A stretch of DNA of 64,000 nucleotides from Gemmiger sp. An50 (lineage in GTDB: Bacteria > Bacillota > Clostridia > Oscillospirales > Ruminococcaceae): assembly GCF_002161595.1 (NCBI RefSeq), contig NZ_NFID01000011.1, forward strand, positions 1-64,000. The letters run 5' to 3'. The position numbers were made by a program, and so were the translations under genes. Positions within the stretch are counted from its first letter, which is position 1, and every line of letters starts with the position of its first letter. Shown here one piece after another: positions 8,255 through 16,835 of the stretch. Under the pieces are notes generated by a model. It was given only the letters and a program-made list of their open reading frames with translations. It made no database searches and was not told where the DNA came from.

Positions 8255-9622
8255 TTGAGCATGATCAACACCAGCGACATCCTGGAGACCATCGGGATGA
8301 TCACCTCGGAAAATCTGGACGTGCGCACCGTGACCATGGGCATCAGCCTGCTGGACTGCGCCGACCCGGACCCCAAAAAGGCCTGCGAGAAGATCTATAA
8401 CAAGATCACCGAAAAAGCCGCCCGCCTGGTGCCGGTGGTGGAGAAGATCTCCACCGATTACGGCATCCCCATCATCAACAAGCGCATCAGCGTGACCCCC
8501 ATCGCCATGCTGCTGGCCAGCGCCCCCACCGCCGACCCGGTGGACTACGCCAAGGCCCTGGACCGTGCGGCCAAGGCTGTGGGCGTGAACTTCATCGGCG
8601 GCTTCGGCGCGCTGGTACACAAGGGCTTTTCCGCCGGAGATGAGCGGCTGATCGCCTCCATTCCCCAGGCGCTGGCTGAGACCGACATCGTGTGCAGCAG
8701 CGTGAACATCGGCTCTACCAAGACCGGCATCAACATGGACGCGGTGAAGCTGATGGGCGGCGTGGTGCGCAAGGCCGCCGAGGTCACCGCCGACAACCAG
8801 TGCATGGGCGCCGCCAAGCTGGTGGTATTCTGCAACGCCCCCGAGGACAACCCCTTTATGGCTGGCGCGTTCCACGGCGTGGGCGAGCCGGACTGCGTGG
8901 TACACGTGGGCGTTTCCGGCCCCGGCGCGGTGCGCGCGGCCCTGGCAAAGCTGCCCAAGGACGCACCGCTGGACGAGGTGGCTGAGCTGGTAAAGCGCAC
9001 TGCCTTCAAGATCACCCGCATGGGCCAGCTGGTGGGCAATCTGGCCGCCAAGGAGTTGGGCGTACCCTTCGGCATCGTGGACCTGTCGCTGGCTCCCACC
9101 CCGGCCATCGGCGACAGCGTGGCCAACATTCTGGAAGAGATGGGTCTGGAGAGCTGCGGCTGCTGCGGCACCACCGCCGCCCTGGCCCTGCTGAACGACG
9201 CGGTGAAGAAGGGCGGCGTGATGGCCTCCAACCATGTGGGCGGCCTGTCCGGTGCTTTCATCCCCGTGAGTGAGGACGACGGCATGATCCAGGCGGCCCG
9301 CTGCGGCAGCCTGTGCCTGGAGAAACTGGAAGCCATGACCGCCGTGTGCAGCGTGGGCATCGATATGGTGGTGCTGCCCGGCGACACTTCCGCCGAGGTG
9401 ATCAGCGCTCTGATCGCCGACGAAGCAGCCATCGGCATGGTAAACACCAAGACCACCGCCGTGCGCGTGATCCCCGCCATCGGCCGCAAAGCCGGCGAGG
9501 AGCTGGACTTCGGCGGTCTGTTGGGTTATGCGCCCATCATGCCCATCAGCACCTACAGCCCCAGCGTGTTCATCAACCGGGGCGGCCGCATCCCCGCTCC
9601 CCTGCAGGCGCTGAAAAACTGA
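8255..9622 (+). CDS. UPF0210 (PFL family, DUF711) protein
   Basis: 455 aa starting at TTG 8255, preferred over ATG 8261 because of the GAGAAGGGGG site 8 bases upstream. Family hallmarks are the opening [21 protein letters not shown], the conserved Cys-rich stretch [23 protein letters not shown] and the C-terminal [17 protein letters not shown]. The family is related to pyruvate formate-lyase by fold only; no glycyl-radical motif is present and its function is unknown. The ACT partner upstream suggests amino-acid regulation of this enzyme-like protein. Confidence 0.92.
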   Translation: MSMINTSDILETIGMITSENLDVRTVTMGISLLDCADPDPKKACEKIYNKITEKAARLVPVVEKISTDYGIPIINKRISVTPIAMLLASAPTADPVDYAKALDRAAKAVGVNFIGGFGALVHKGFSAGDERLIASIPQALAETDIVCSSVNIGSTKTGINMDAVKLMGGVVRKAAEVTADNQCMGAAKLVVFCNAPEDNPFMAGAFHGVGEPDCVVHVGVSGPGAVRAALAKLPKDAPLDEVAELVKRTAFKITRMGQLVGNLAAKELGVPFGIVDLSLAPTPAIGDSVANILEEMGLESCGCCGTTAALALLNDAVKKGGVMASNHVGGLSGAFIPVSEDDGMIQAARCGSLCLEKLEAMTAVCSVGIDMVVLPGDTSAEVISALIADEAAIGMVNTKTTAVRVIPAIGRKAGEELDFGGLLGYAPIMPISTYSPSVFINRGGRIPAPLQALKN

Positions 9623-9653
9623 GGTTTCCCCCTCATCTTTATGCAGACAAAAC

Positions 9654-9689
9654 AAAAAAGAGGCCTTCCGCCGGAAGGCCTCTTTTTTT
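9654..9689. terminator. Bidirectional intrinsic terminator
   Basis: A near-perfect stem GAGGCCTTCCG/CGGAAGGCCTC is bounded by A6 and T7. It follows the UPF0210 gene directly. Confidence 0.9.
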
Positions 9690-9716
9690 ATGTTCTCTTA
9701 CATTATATAAGAACAG

Positions 9717-9760
9717 GAAAGCCCCCGGCCCGGGGAGAGGTTCGGGCCAGGGGCAGTTTG
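9717..9760 (-). terminator. Terminator after amidohydrolase gene
   Basis: On the minus strand GCCCCTGGCCCG pairs with CGGGCCGGGGGC across a 10-base loop, followed by TTTCC and TTCTT. It lies 20-60 bases past the amidohydrolase stop. Confidence 0.6.
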
Positions 9761-9779
9761 TTATGGAGGCAGCGAAGGA

Positions 9780-11021
9780 TCAGCCCTTAACGAAGGCGCC
9801 TTCCTTCATGATGACCTTCATGTTGTCCACGGCGATGGCGCGGATGTTCTCCAGGGGGTTGCCCTCGATGACCAGCAGGTCGGCGCACTTACCGGCTTCC
9901 AGAGTACCGGTCACGTCGTCCACCTTCAGCATCTCGGCGCCCACCTTGGTGGCGGCCACGATGGTATCCATCTCGGAGATACCGGCGCACTCCACGAAGG
10001 AGTACATCTCGCCGATGGCGGTAGTGCCATAGGGAGTCAGGCTGCTGCAGAAGGAGTCGGAACCGATGGTCAGGCCGATGCCCTTGGCCTTGGCCTTGCG
10101 CAGGTTGGCGTAGATGCGGTTCAGCTCCTTCTCAACAACGGTCTCACCGGGCTGAGAGTCGTGCATCTCGGGGATGTACACGGGGGGATAGGTCTTGAAC
10201 CACTCGTGCAGGAACTGGATGGTGGGGCAGAAGTAGATGCCCTTCTCGGCCATGATGTCCAGGCACTCGTCGTTCAGAGCCTGGCCGTGGATGATCAGAT
10301 GCACGCCGGCCTTGGCGGAATCCAGAGCGCCGCCGAAGCCCTCGGCATGGCTCCATACGGGAATGCCAACCATGTTGCACTCGTCCACAACGGCCTTGAT
10401 CTCTTCAAAGGTGTAGTGCTGATCGGTCTTCTTGTCCCAGCGCCAGATGCCGCCGCCGGTGGACCAGATCTTGATGGCGTCAGGGCTCTGACGCAGACGG
10501 CGGCGAACTGCCTTGCGCAGCTCCCAGGGACCGTCTACACGCTCAGCCCAGGGATGGCTCTCGTCGTTGTACCAGCTGGGCAGCTTGTGGCTGTCGCCGT
10601 GGCCGCAGGTGCGGGCGAAGCCCAGGCCGGTGCCCACCACGCGGGGGCCGGTCATAACGCCGCGCTCGATCATGTCGCGGATCTGCAGGCCGCTGCGGCT
10701 GATCTCACCAACGGTGGTCAGGCCGTGCTCCAGGCACTCGTGAGCCTGCTGAACAGCAACCACGGTCTTCTGGATGGGATCTTCCAGTACCCAATCGGTG
10801 TCGTCATCGGTCAGGTTGCCGGAGAAGTGCAGATGGGTGTCGATCAGGCCGGGCATGATGGTCTTGCCGGTGATGTCGTGGGTCTCGTAGTCGGGGCCGT
10901 ACTCCTTCTTGGGACCGGCGTAAACGATCTTCTTGTCTTCTACCAGGACCAGAGAGTCCTTGACCGGCTCGGCGCCGGTGCCGTCGATCAGCAGACCGCC
11001 AACGAATGCTACCTTACTCAT
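9780..11021 (-). CDS. Metal-dependent amidohydrolase (imidazolonepropionase/prolidase-like)
   Basis: 413 aa, amidohydrolase superfamily TIM barrel. Visible metal and catalytic elements: DTHLHFSG (HxH, about residue 63), the candidate bridging Lys in IKIWSTGGG (about 183), SHAEG and IIHGQ histidines, and the C-terminal TIGSDSF aspartate. The N-terminal small beta domain (VGGLLIDGTGAEP) and C-terminal LEAGKCADLLVIEGNPL are typical. It could hydrolyse a cyclic amide, dipeptide or related amide; the sequence does not specify which. It follows an amino-acid permease by 76 bp on the same strand, suggesting import and hydrolysis of one substrate. Confidence 0.88.
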   Translation of the reverse strand: MSKVAFVGGLLIDGTGAEPVKDSLVLVEDKKIVYAGPKKEYGPDYETHDITGKTIMPGLIDTHLHFSGNLTDDDTDWVLEDPIQKTVVAVQQAHECLEHGLTTVGEISRSGLQIRDMIERGVMTGPRVVGTGLGFARTCGHGDSHKLPSWYNDESHPWAERVDGPWELRKAVRRRLRQSPDAIKIWSTGGGIWRWDKKTDQHYTFEEIKAVVDECNMVGIPVWSHAEGFGGALDSAKAGVHLIIHGQALNDECLDIMAEKGIYFCPTIQFLHEWFKTYPPVYIPEMHDSQPGETVVEKELNRIYANLRKAKAKGIGLTIGSDSFCSSLTPYGTTAIGEMYSFVECAGISEMDTIVAATKVGAEMLKVDDVTGTLEAGKCADLLVIEGNPLENIRAIAVDNMKVIMKEGAFVKG

Positions 11022-11097
11022 AATGAAACAAACCTCCTGTTTCTTTGTTTGTGTATGTACCGAAGCGTATTTTGGGCGCTTATAGGTTCTTTTTCGA

Positions 11098-12537
11098 TTA
11101 CTTTTTGCTCTTGGAGCCCTTGGTGACCGCCATCAGGATCAGACCGATGACCAGCCAGCCCAGAACGATGCCCCATTCCACGCCGTTCAGAGCGGCGGGG
11201 CTGAAGGGTACCACCATCAGCAGGATCACGATGGAACCGGCGGCAATGGCGGCGGCGATGCCCAGCTTGCCGCCGGGGACCTTATAGGGACGGGGCAGAT
11301 CGGGCTCGGTGTAGCGCATGCGCAGGCAGGCCAGGCTTACCATGGTGCAGCTGAAGATGAAGGCCAGCGCGGAAACGTTGGTCAGGCTCAGCAGCATGTT
11401 CTTGCCCAGGAAGGGGCCGACCACGGTGATGACCGCCAGGATGGTGCAGGCCATCTTGGGGCAGCCGGACTTTTGATCCAGCACGGCGAAGGGTTCGGGC
11501 AGCTGGCCCTTGCGGCCCATGGCCAGCATGATGCGGCTGGTTGCACCGAAGAAGGAGTTCATGGGACCCATGGGTCCGAGGGTGGCGATAACGAGCATCA
11601 CCACATAGAAGATCATGCTGATGTCCTTCAGGCAGGCCAGAGCGGGCACGTCCTTGGTGATGAACTCGGTCCAGGGAACGATGGTGCCGAAGGAGTAGAT
11701 GCAGATGATGTAGAAACCGCCAGCGGCCAGCAGGGCCAGGCTGATGATCTTGCCGAATTTGTTCCAGTCCAGACCCTCGGCGGCCTCCTCAGCCTGCTGG
11801 GGAATGGTGTCGAAACCGGCGTAGAAGAACGGGGTCATAACCAGAACGGACACGATACCGGCGAACATGTTGGTACCGGCGGTCTGGGTGGTGCTGCTCT
11901 GCACCTGCTGGAAGGAGGGCAGGATGTTGGCGGGACCGCCCTTGAAGAAGGAGATGCCCATGGCCAGCAGCATACCGGCCAGCAGAGCCTTGGTCAGGAA
12001 GGCCTGCAGCTTGGCGGCGCTGGAAGCGCCCTTGAAGTTCAGCCAGATCACGTAGAAGGCGAAGCCCAGCGCGATGATGGTGGGGAACAGATAAACGTCC
12101 GCGCCCAGGATGCTGTACAGCTTTACCGAACGCAGGATCGGGAACAGATCGCCGAACATCTGGCTTACCAGAGTGGAGATGGCGATGGCTTCCCAGGGGC
12201 ACAGGATGCCGTTGCCCAGAACCAGGAACCAGCCGGTGATGTAGCTCAGGGTGTGGCCGAAGGTGCGGTCCACATATTCCACGATGCCGCCGGAGATGGG
12301 AATGGCGGCGGTGAGCTCACCGAACACCGCGCCGATGGGCACCAGGAACAGTGCGCCGATGCCGAAGGCGATCATTGCAGCGATGGGGCCGCCGCCGGTG
12401 ACCATCCAGTCGCCAACCTGCAGCACCCAGCCGGTGCCGATGATGGCGCCGAAGCCGATGGTGAAGAAGTTCCACAGCGACAGTGTCTTTTTCATTCCGC
12501 CCTGATCGGGCGCCGCTGTTTGGGGAGAATTTGCCAT
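11098..12537 (-). CDS. APC-superfamily amino-acid/amine permease
   Basis: 479 aa from ATG 12537, set by AAGGAGG 8 bases upstream; a longer in-frame extension to 12783 is mostly non-hydrophobic and includes promoter sequence. Roughly twelve hydrophobic helices are visible, starting with LSLWNFFTIGFGAIIGTGW, whose GAIIGTGW motif in TM1 contacts the substrate backbone in APC transporters. It should import an amino acid or amine by proton coupling or exchange. The downstream amidohydrolase suggests an acylated or cyclic substrate, which is inference. Confidence 0.9.
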   Translation of the reverse strand: MANSPQTAAPDQGGMKKTLSLWNFFTIGFGAIIGTGWVLQVGDWMVTGGGPIAAMIAFGIGALFLVPIGAVFGELTAAIPISGGIVEYVDRTFGHTLSYITGWFLVLGNGILCPWEAIAISTLVSQMFGDLFPILRSVKLYSILGADVYLFPTIIALGFAFYVIWLNFKGASSAAKLQAFLTKALLAGMLLAMGISFFKGGPANILPSFQQVQSSTTQTAGTNMFAGIVSVLVMTPFFYAGFDTIPQQAEEAAEGLDWNKFGKIISLALLAAGGFYIICIYSFGTIVPWTEFITKDVPALACLKDISMIFYVVMLVIATLGPMGPMNSFFGATSRIMLAMGRKGQLPEPFAVLDQKSGCPKMACTILAVITVVGPFLGKNMLLSLTNVSALAFIFSCTMVSLACLRMRYTEPDLPRPYKVPGGKLGIAAAIAAGSIVILLMVVPFSPAALNGVEWGIVLGWLVIGLILMAVTKGSKSKK

Positions 12538-12862
12538 GAAAAGTTCCTCCTTGTTCAGGGCGTTTGGGTATGCCTGCCCCTTGGCCAAAGGCGGCTTTTT
12601 GCCCTGTTTTTTCTTCTCTCTCTCCCGCCCGAAAGAACCCCTTCCGGCGGGCACGGCAACACTATACCAATTTTTTCTCAATGTGTGTACAGCTGGCGCA
12701 CAATCTGCATTTTTATCGTCAAAATCAGCAAAACCAGTTGATTTTATTGACAAAAGCCCATATAATATATACAAAATAAACAAATTTGAGGCGTTTTTTC
12801 CTACATCAAATCCCGGGTTTTTTCCCGTTTCGCGCCTAAAAACAGGAGGTTTTTCTGGTTAT
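12538..12862. other. Divergent intergenic region between permease and LytTR regulator
   Basis: 325 bases without a gene. It contains the rightward promoter at 12738-12766 and a leftward TATAGT -10 (12662-12667) with a weak TACACA -35. The stretch 12660-12790 is AT-rich compared with the coding DNA on both sides. Confidence 0.55.
12738..12766 (+). promoter_or_regulatory. Sigma-A promoter of the LytTR regulator
   Basis: TTGATT, 17-base spacer, TATAAT. It lies about 95 bases before the start codon. Confidence 0.75.
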
Positions 12863-13591
12863 ATGATCCGTTACATCGCACTGTGCGGCCGCGACCGGCA
12901 GGAAAATTCCCAGCTCCTTCACAGCCTTACTCCGCTGAACAAACGGGTGGGTCTGGAATTCGTCTTTTTCGACTCCAGCCGCACACTTCTGGACGAATAT
13001 GTCCGGGGCCGCCGGTTCGATCTGATCCTGCTGGATGTGGGCGAGGATGGGTCCGGGCTTTCGGCGGCGATCCAGCTGCACCAGCTGCACCCGGCCATGA
13101 GCCTGATTTTGCTGGCGAGCAGCGAGCGGTGGGCCATTCCCGGTTACCGCACCCGGGCCTGCGGCTATCTGGTGCGGCCCTTCTCCGGCGCAGCTTTGCA
13201 GGAGGAGGTCTGGCTGGCGCTGACCCACTGCGAGACCCCGGATTTTTATTACAGCTTCTCCAGCGAGGAGGGCACCGTGCAGATCAAGCACAGCGAGATC
13301 TATTATTTTGAATCGGATGTACGGCGCATCACCCTGGTGGGCGAAAGCGCCAGCTACCAGTTCAGCGGCCAGATCAGCCAGATCGCCCAGCAGATGGAGC
13401 CCTTCGGCTTTGCCCGCACCCACAAAAGCTATGTGGTGAATCTGCTGCACGTGGAAAACCTGTTCCGGGATGTGCTCACCCTGGCCAACGGCAGCCAGGT
13501 TCCCTGCAGCCGGATGCACCACCAGGAGGTGGCCCGCCGCATCCGGGACCGCCAGCCCTCCACCGAGCTGTGGGCTCCGCCCCGCTGCTGA
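12863..13591 (+). CDS. LytTR response-regulator-like protein with degenerate receiver
   Basis: 242 aa from ATG 12863 (AGGAGGT 12 bases upstream). Residues 1-118 form a CheY-like receiver: the phospho-acceptor position is kept (FDLILLDVGEDG, Asp58), but the usual acidic pair near the N-terminus is replaced (IALCGRDRQ) and the conserved Lys is Arg (GYLVRPFS, Arg105). Residues about 135-235 are a LytTR DNA-binding domain (IYYFESDVRRITLV, FARTHKSYVVNLLHV). LytTR regulators bind paired direct repeats and often control permeases or virulence-like functions. No histidine kinase is adjacent. The divergent permease is a plausible target. Confidence 0.88.
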   Translation: MIRYIALCGRDRQENSQLLHSLTPLNKRVGLEFVFFDSSRTLLDEYVRGRRFDLILLDVGEDGSGLSAAIQLHQLHPAMSLILLASSERWAIPGYRTRACGYLVRPFSGAALQEEVWLALTHCETPDFYYSFSSEEGTVQIKHSEIYYFESDVRRITLVGESASYQFSGQISQIAQQMEPFGFARTHKSYVVNLLHVENLFRDVLTLANGSQVPCSRMHHQEVARRIRDRQPSTELWAPPRC

Positions 13592-13679
13592 TTTCGGCGT
13601 TTATTGCTTTTGCCCCGGCGCTGCCGGGGCCTTTCTTTTTGCCCAAAACGCCCCTGTTCCGGCTCTGTGACCCCTCATA

Positions 13680-13708
13680 TTGACATTTGAATCCGCAGGT
13701 GCTACACT
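13680..13708 (+). promoter_or_regulatory. Promoter of the feoAB fusion gene
   Basis: TTGACA, 17-base spacer, TACACT. It lies 90 bases before the FeoAB start. No clear Fur or DtxR palindrome was recognised around it. Confidence 0.8.
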
Positions 13709-13798
13709 GATGCAGCGTATAGGCATTATAATAAAGTATGATCTTATATAAAAAGGCGGGGCTTGCGGCCTCGTTTTTCCAAAAGAGGGGTTTACGCA

Positions 13799-16171
13799 AT
13801 GACACTTGATCAACTGCCGATTGGCAAAACCGCCACCATCACGGCGGTGAACGGCTCCGGCGCACTGCGCCGCCATTTTCTGGATATGGGCCTTACCCCC
13901 CGCACCCAGGTAACGCTGCGCAAGGTCGCTCCCATGGGCGACCCCATTGAGCTGGAGCTGCGGGGCTACGAGCTGACCCTGCGCCTGGAGGACGCGAAGA
14001 GCATCGCCATCGGGGGCGTGCACACCCGCACCCCCGAGGAGGTGGAGGCCGAGCATCATCACCAGCACGACCTGCGCGCCGTGGAGCCCATCGCCCACCC
14101 GGGCCTGGGCGAGTCTGCCGCCAAGCGGGGCCGCACCGCGAACGCCCTGCCCGCGGGCACGCCCATCACCTTTGCGTTGGCGGGCAACCAGAACTGCGGC
14201 AAGACCACCCTGTTCAACCAGCTCACCGGCTCCAACCAGCACGTGGGCAACTTCCCCGGCGTGACCGTGGACCGCAAGGACGGCCAGATCCGCAAGCACC
14301 CGGAGGCCACTGTGGTGGACCTGCCGGGCATCTATTCCCTGTCGCCCTATTCCAATGAGGAGATCGTGACCCGGGATTTCCTCATCAACGAGCGGCCCCA
14401 GGGCATTATCAACATTGTGGATGCCACCAACATCGAGCGCAACCTGTATCTGACCATGCAGCTGATCGAGCTGGGCATCCCCATGGTGCTGGCTCTGAAC
14501 ATGATGGACGAGATGCGGGCCAACGGCAACACCGTGCTGGTGAACCAGCTGGAGGAAGAGCTGGGCATCCCGGTGGTGCCCATCAGCGCCGCCAAGAACG
14601 AGGGCATCGACGAGCTGATCCAGCACGCCATGCAGGTGGCCCTGAACCAGGAAAAGCCCGCCCGTGTAGACTTCTGCGCCGGGGCCATGCACCGGTGCAT
14701 CCACGCCATCTGCCATCTGATCGAGGACCACGCCCAGCGGGCCCGGGTTCCCCTGCGCTTCGCCGCCACCAAGCTGGTGGAGGGCGACGGCCCCATGCTG
14801 GAGCGGCTGCATCTTTCCGACAATGAGAAGGATCTTCTGGAGCACGCCATCACCGAGATGGAAGCCGACCTTTCCACCGACCGGGAGGCTGCCCTGGCGG
14901 ATATGCGCTACGCCTTCATCGGCGTGCTGTGCGAGCATACCGTGATCAAGAAGGGCGAGAGCCGGGAGCACGCCCGTAGCGTGAAGATCGACAGCCTGCT
15001 CACTCACCGTTTCCTGGCGATTCCCATCTTTCTGGGCATCATGGGCCTGGTGTTCTGGCTCACCTTCGGCCTGATCGGCCAGGGGCTGAGCGACCTGCTG
15101 GGCATGGGACTGGACGCGCTCACCGCCCTGGTGGACACCGCCCTGACCAATTACGGCATCAACCCGGTGGTGCAGAGCCTGGTGATCGACGGCATCTTCG
15201 CCGGTGTGGGCAGCGTGCTCACCTTCCTGCCCATCATCGTGGTGCTGTTCTTCTTCCTCTCCATTCTGGAGGACTCCGGCTACATGGCCCGCGTGGCCTT
15301 TGTGATGGACAAGCTGCTGCGCAAGATCGGCCTTTCCGGCCGCAGCTTTGTGCCCATGCTCATCGGCTTCGGCTGCAGCGTGCCCGCCATCATGGCCACC
15401 CGCACTTTGTCCAGTGAGCGGGACCGGAAGATGACCATCCTGCTCACCCCCTTCATGAGCTGCTCGGCCAAGCTGCCCATCTACGCCATGTTCACCGCCG
15501 CCTTCTTCCCCAAATATCAGGCGCTGGTGATGATCGGCCTGTACCTGACCGGCATTCTGGTGGGCATCCTGTTCGGTCTGCTGCTCAAGGGCACCGCCTT
15601 CAAGGGCGAGCCCGTTCCCTTCGTGATGGAGCTGCCCAACTACCGCCTGCCCAGCGCCGCCAGCGTGCTGCGGCTGATGTGGGAAAAGGCCAAGGACTTT
15701 TTGACCAAGGCCTTCACCGTGATCTTTGTAGCCTCCATCATCATCTGGTTTTTGCAGACCTTCGACGCCCGGCTGAATGTGGTGACCGATTCCTCCGCCA
15801 GCCTGCTGGCCATGCTGGGCGGTCTGATCGCTCCTCTGTTCGCGCCCCTGGGCTTCGGCGACTGGCGGGTATCCACCGCGCTCATCACCGGCTTCACCGC
15901 CAAGGAAGCGGTGGTCTCCACCCTGGCGGTGCTCACCGGCTCCAGCCTGAACACCCTGCCCCAGGCGCTGGGCGGCCTGTTCACCCCCTTCACCGCCTTC
16001 GTGTTCCTGATCTTCACCCTGCTCTACACCCCCTGTGTGGCAGCCATCGCCGCCGTGAAGCGGGAGATGGGCGGCGTCAAGGGCGCGCTCACCGTGGTGG
16101 TGGCCCAGTGCGGCATCGCCTGGCTGGTCGCCTTCGCGGTGCGCTGCGTTGGAATGCTGTTCGGACTGTAA
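13799..16171 (+). CDS. feoB: FeoA-FeoB fusion, ferrous iron transporter
   Basis: 790 aa from ATG 13799 (AAGAGGGG upstream). Residues 1-73 are a complete FeoA SH3-like domain (LDQLPIGKTATITAV, RRHFLDMGLTPRTQV). A His-rich linker (EAEHHHQHD, about 84-91) leads to the FeoB G domain: G1 GNQNCGKTT (129-137), G2 region GNFPGVTVDRK, G3 DLPG (174-177), G4 NMMD (234-237). The C-terminal half holds the hydrophobic gate helices, including SGYMARVAFVMD and GFGCSVPAIMATRT. It imports Fe(II) into the cytoplasm. FeoA is normally a separate gene; fusions are known in some Firmicutes. Confidence 0.96.
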   Translation: MTLDQLPIGKTATITAVNGSGALRRHFLDMGLTPRTQVTLRKVAPMGDPIELELRGYELTLRLEDAKSIAIGGVHTRTPEEVEAEHHHQHDLRAVEPIAHPGLGESAAKRGRTANALPAGTPITFALAGNQNCGKTTLFNQLTGSNQHVGNFPGVTVDRKDGQIRKHPEATVVDLPGIYSLSPYSNEEIVTRDFLINERPQGIINIVDATNIERNLYLTMQLIELGIPMVLALNMMDEMRANGNTVLVNQLEEELGIPVVPISAAKNEGIDELIQHAMQVALNQEKPARVDFCAGAMHRCIHAICHLIEDHAQRARVPLRFAATKLVEGDGPMLERLHLSDNEKDLLEHAITEMEADLSTDREAALADMRYAFIGVLCEHTVIKKGESREHARSVKIDSLLTHRFLAIPIFLGIMGLVFWLTFGLIGQGLSDLLGMGLDALTALVDTALTNYGINPVVQSLVIDGIFAGVGSVLTFLPIIVVLFFFLSILEDSGYMARVAFVMDKLLRKIGLSGRSFVPMLIGFGCSVPAIMATRTLSSERDRKMTILLTPFMSCSAKLPIYAMFTAAFFPKYQALVMIGLYLTGILVGILFGLLLKGTAFKGEPVPFVMELPNYRLPSAASVLRLMWEKAKDFLTKAFTVIFVASIIIWFLQTFDARLNVVTDSSASLLAMLGGLIAPLFAPLGFGDWRVSTALITGFTAKEAVVSTLAVLTGSSLNTLPQALGGLFTPFTAFVFLIFTLLYTPCVAAIAAVKREMGGVKGALTVVVAQCGIAWLVAFAVRCVGMLFGL

Positions 16172-16229
16172 GCTGATTCCATTTTACCGGCCGGGCGTTT
16201 TGCCCGGCTCTGATCCGGAGGTTTTACTC

Positions 16230-16400
16230 ATGAATCTGCCCACCATTCTGGTGCTTTTGATCGTCGTGGTCTGCTTTGTGGCCGCTCTGGTGTTCATCTG
16301 CAAAAACGGCGGCTTCGGCGGCGAGTGCAGCGGGGATTGCTCCAGCTGCGCCGCCCGCTGCGAAGCGGCCAAGCAGAACAAGGAAGACGGCAAGAAATAA
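16230..16400 (+). CDS. FeoB-associated Cys-rich membrane protein
   Basis: 56 aa from ATG 16230, with CGGAGG 9 bases upstream; 58 bases after feoAB. One N-terminal transmembrane helix (PTILVLLIVVVCFVAALVFI) is followed by a Gly/Cys segment with five cysteines in the pattern C-x-G-x-C-x7-8-C-x3-C-xx-C-x3-C (ECSGDCSSCAARCEA). This matches the small partner often encoded after FeoB in Firmicutes, thought to act like FeoC in iron delivery or stability. Confidence 0.88.
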   Translation: MNLPTILVLLIVVVCFVAALVFICKNGGFGGECSGDCSSCAARCEAAKQNKEDGKK

Positions 16401-16420
16401 CCTTTTCATCCCTTCGACCC

Positions 16421-16462
16421 AAAAGGCGGTCGGGAGCTGATGCTCCCGACCGCCTTTTTCTT
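16421..16462 (+). terminator. Intrinsic terminator of the feo operon
   Basis: Stem AGGCGGTCGGGAGC / GCTCCCGACCGCCT with loop TGAT, followed by TTTTTCTTT. Confidence 0.92.
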
Positions 16463-16835
16463 TGCCCTGCTGCCGCCCGCCGCATAAATTCAGGCTCATA
16501 TTCATGCATATTTTTCAAATATATATTCAAATAGGACTTTCCTCAGCTTATTTTTCACTTTTACTTATACAGAAAGCCTTCATTTTAGATTCATCTTTAA
16601 TTAATAAATTCCCACAAAATAAGAATAAATATGCCGTAAATCCCGTTATTTTTTAGACTATATGCATTTTATTCATCAAATCGCACATCGTTTTCCTCTT
16701 TTGCCGCGCTGCTTTGTCAAAGTATACAGTCTTATAAAAATTCATTGACATTGTATATTTATTCAGCTATAATGAGTCCATCGCAACCAGAACAGCGGCT
16801 TTGAGGGGGCCGCTTCATCAAGGAGGAAACACAGT
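16463..16835 (+). other. AT-rich intergenic region upstream of the arginine-linked cluster
   Basis: 373 bases without a gene. From about 16490 to 16790 it is far more AT-rich than its surroundings and contains several ATTCA/TGAAT-type half sites resembling ARG boxes (for example ATATATTCA near 16520, TGCATTTTATTCA at 16663-16675), ending in a consensus promoter. No T-box or riboswitch was recognised. Confidence 0.5.
16745..16773 (+). promoter_or_regulatory. Consensus promoter with ARG-box-like operator in the spacer
   Basis: TTGACA, 17-base spacer, TATAAT: a full consensus match. The spacer contains TGTATATTTATTCA (16752-16765), one mismatch from the ArgR/AhrC core TGAAT-wwww-ATTCA. An ArgR-type repressor bound there would block RNA polymerase. 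Promoter is seen; the operator is inferred. Confidence 0.75.

Noticed and set aside
16463-16835. T-box or amino-acid riboswitch before the ABC importer
   Set aside because: The transcript from the consensus promoter has only about 60 bases of leader, with no specifier-loop or T-box sequence.
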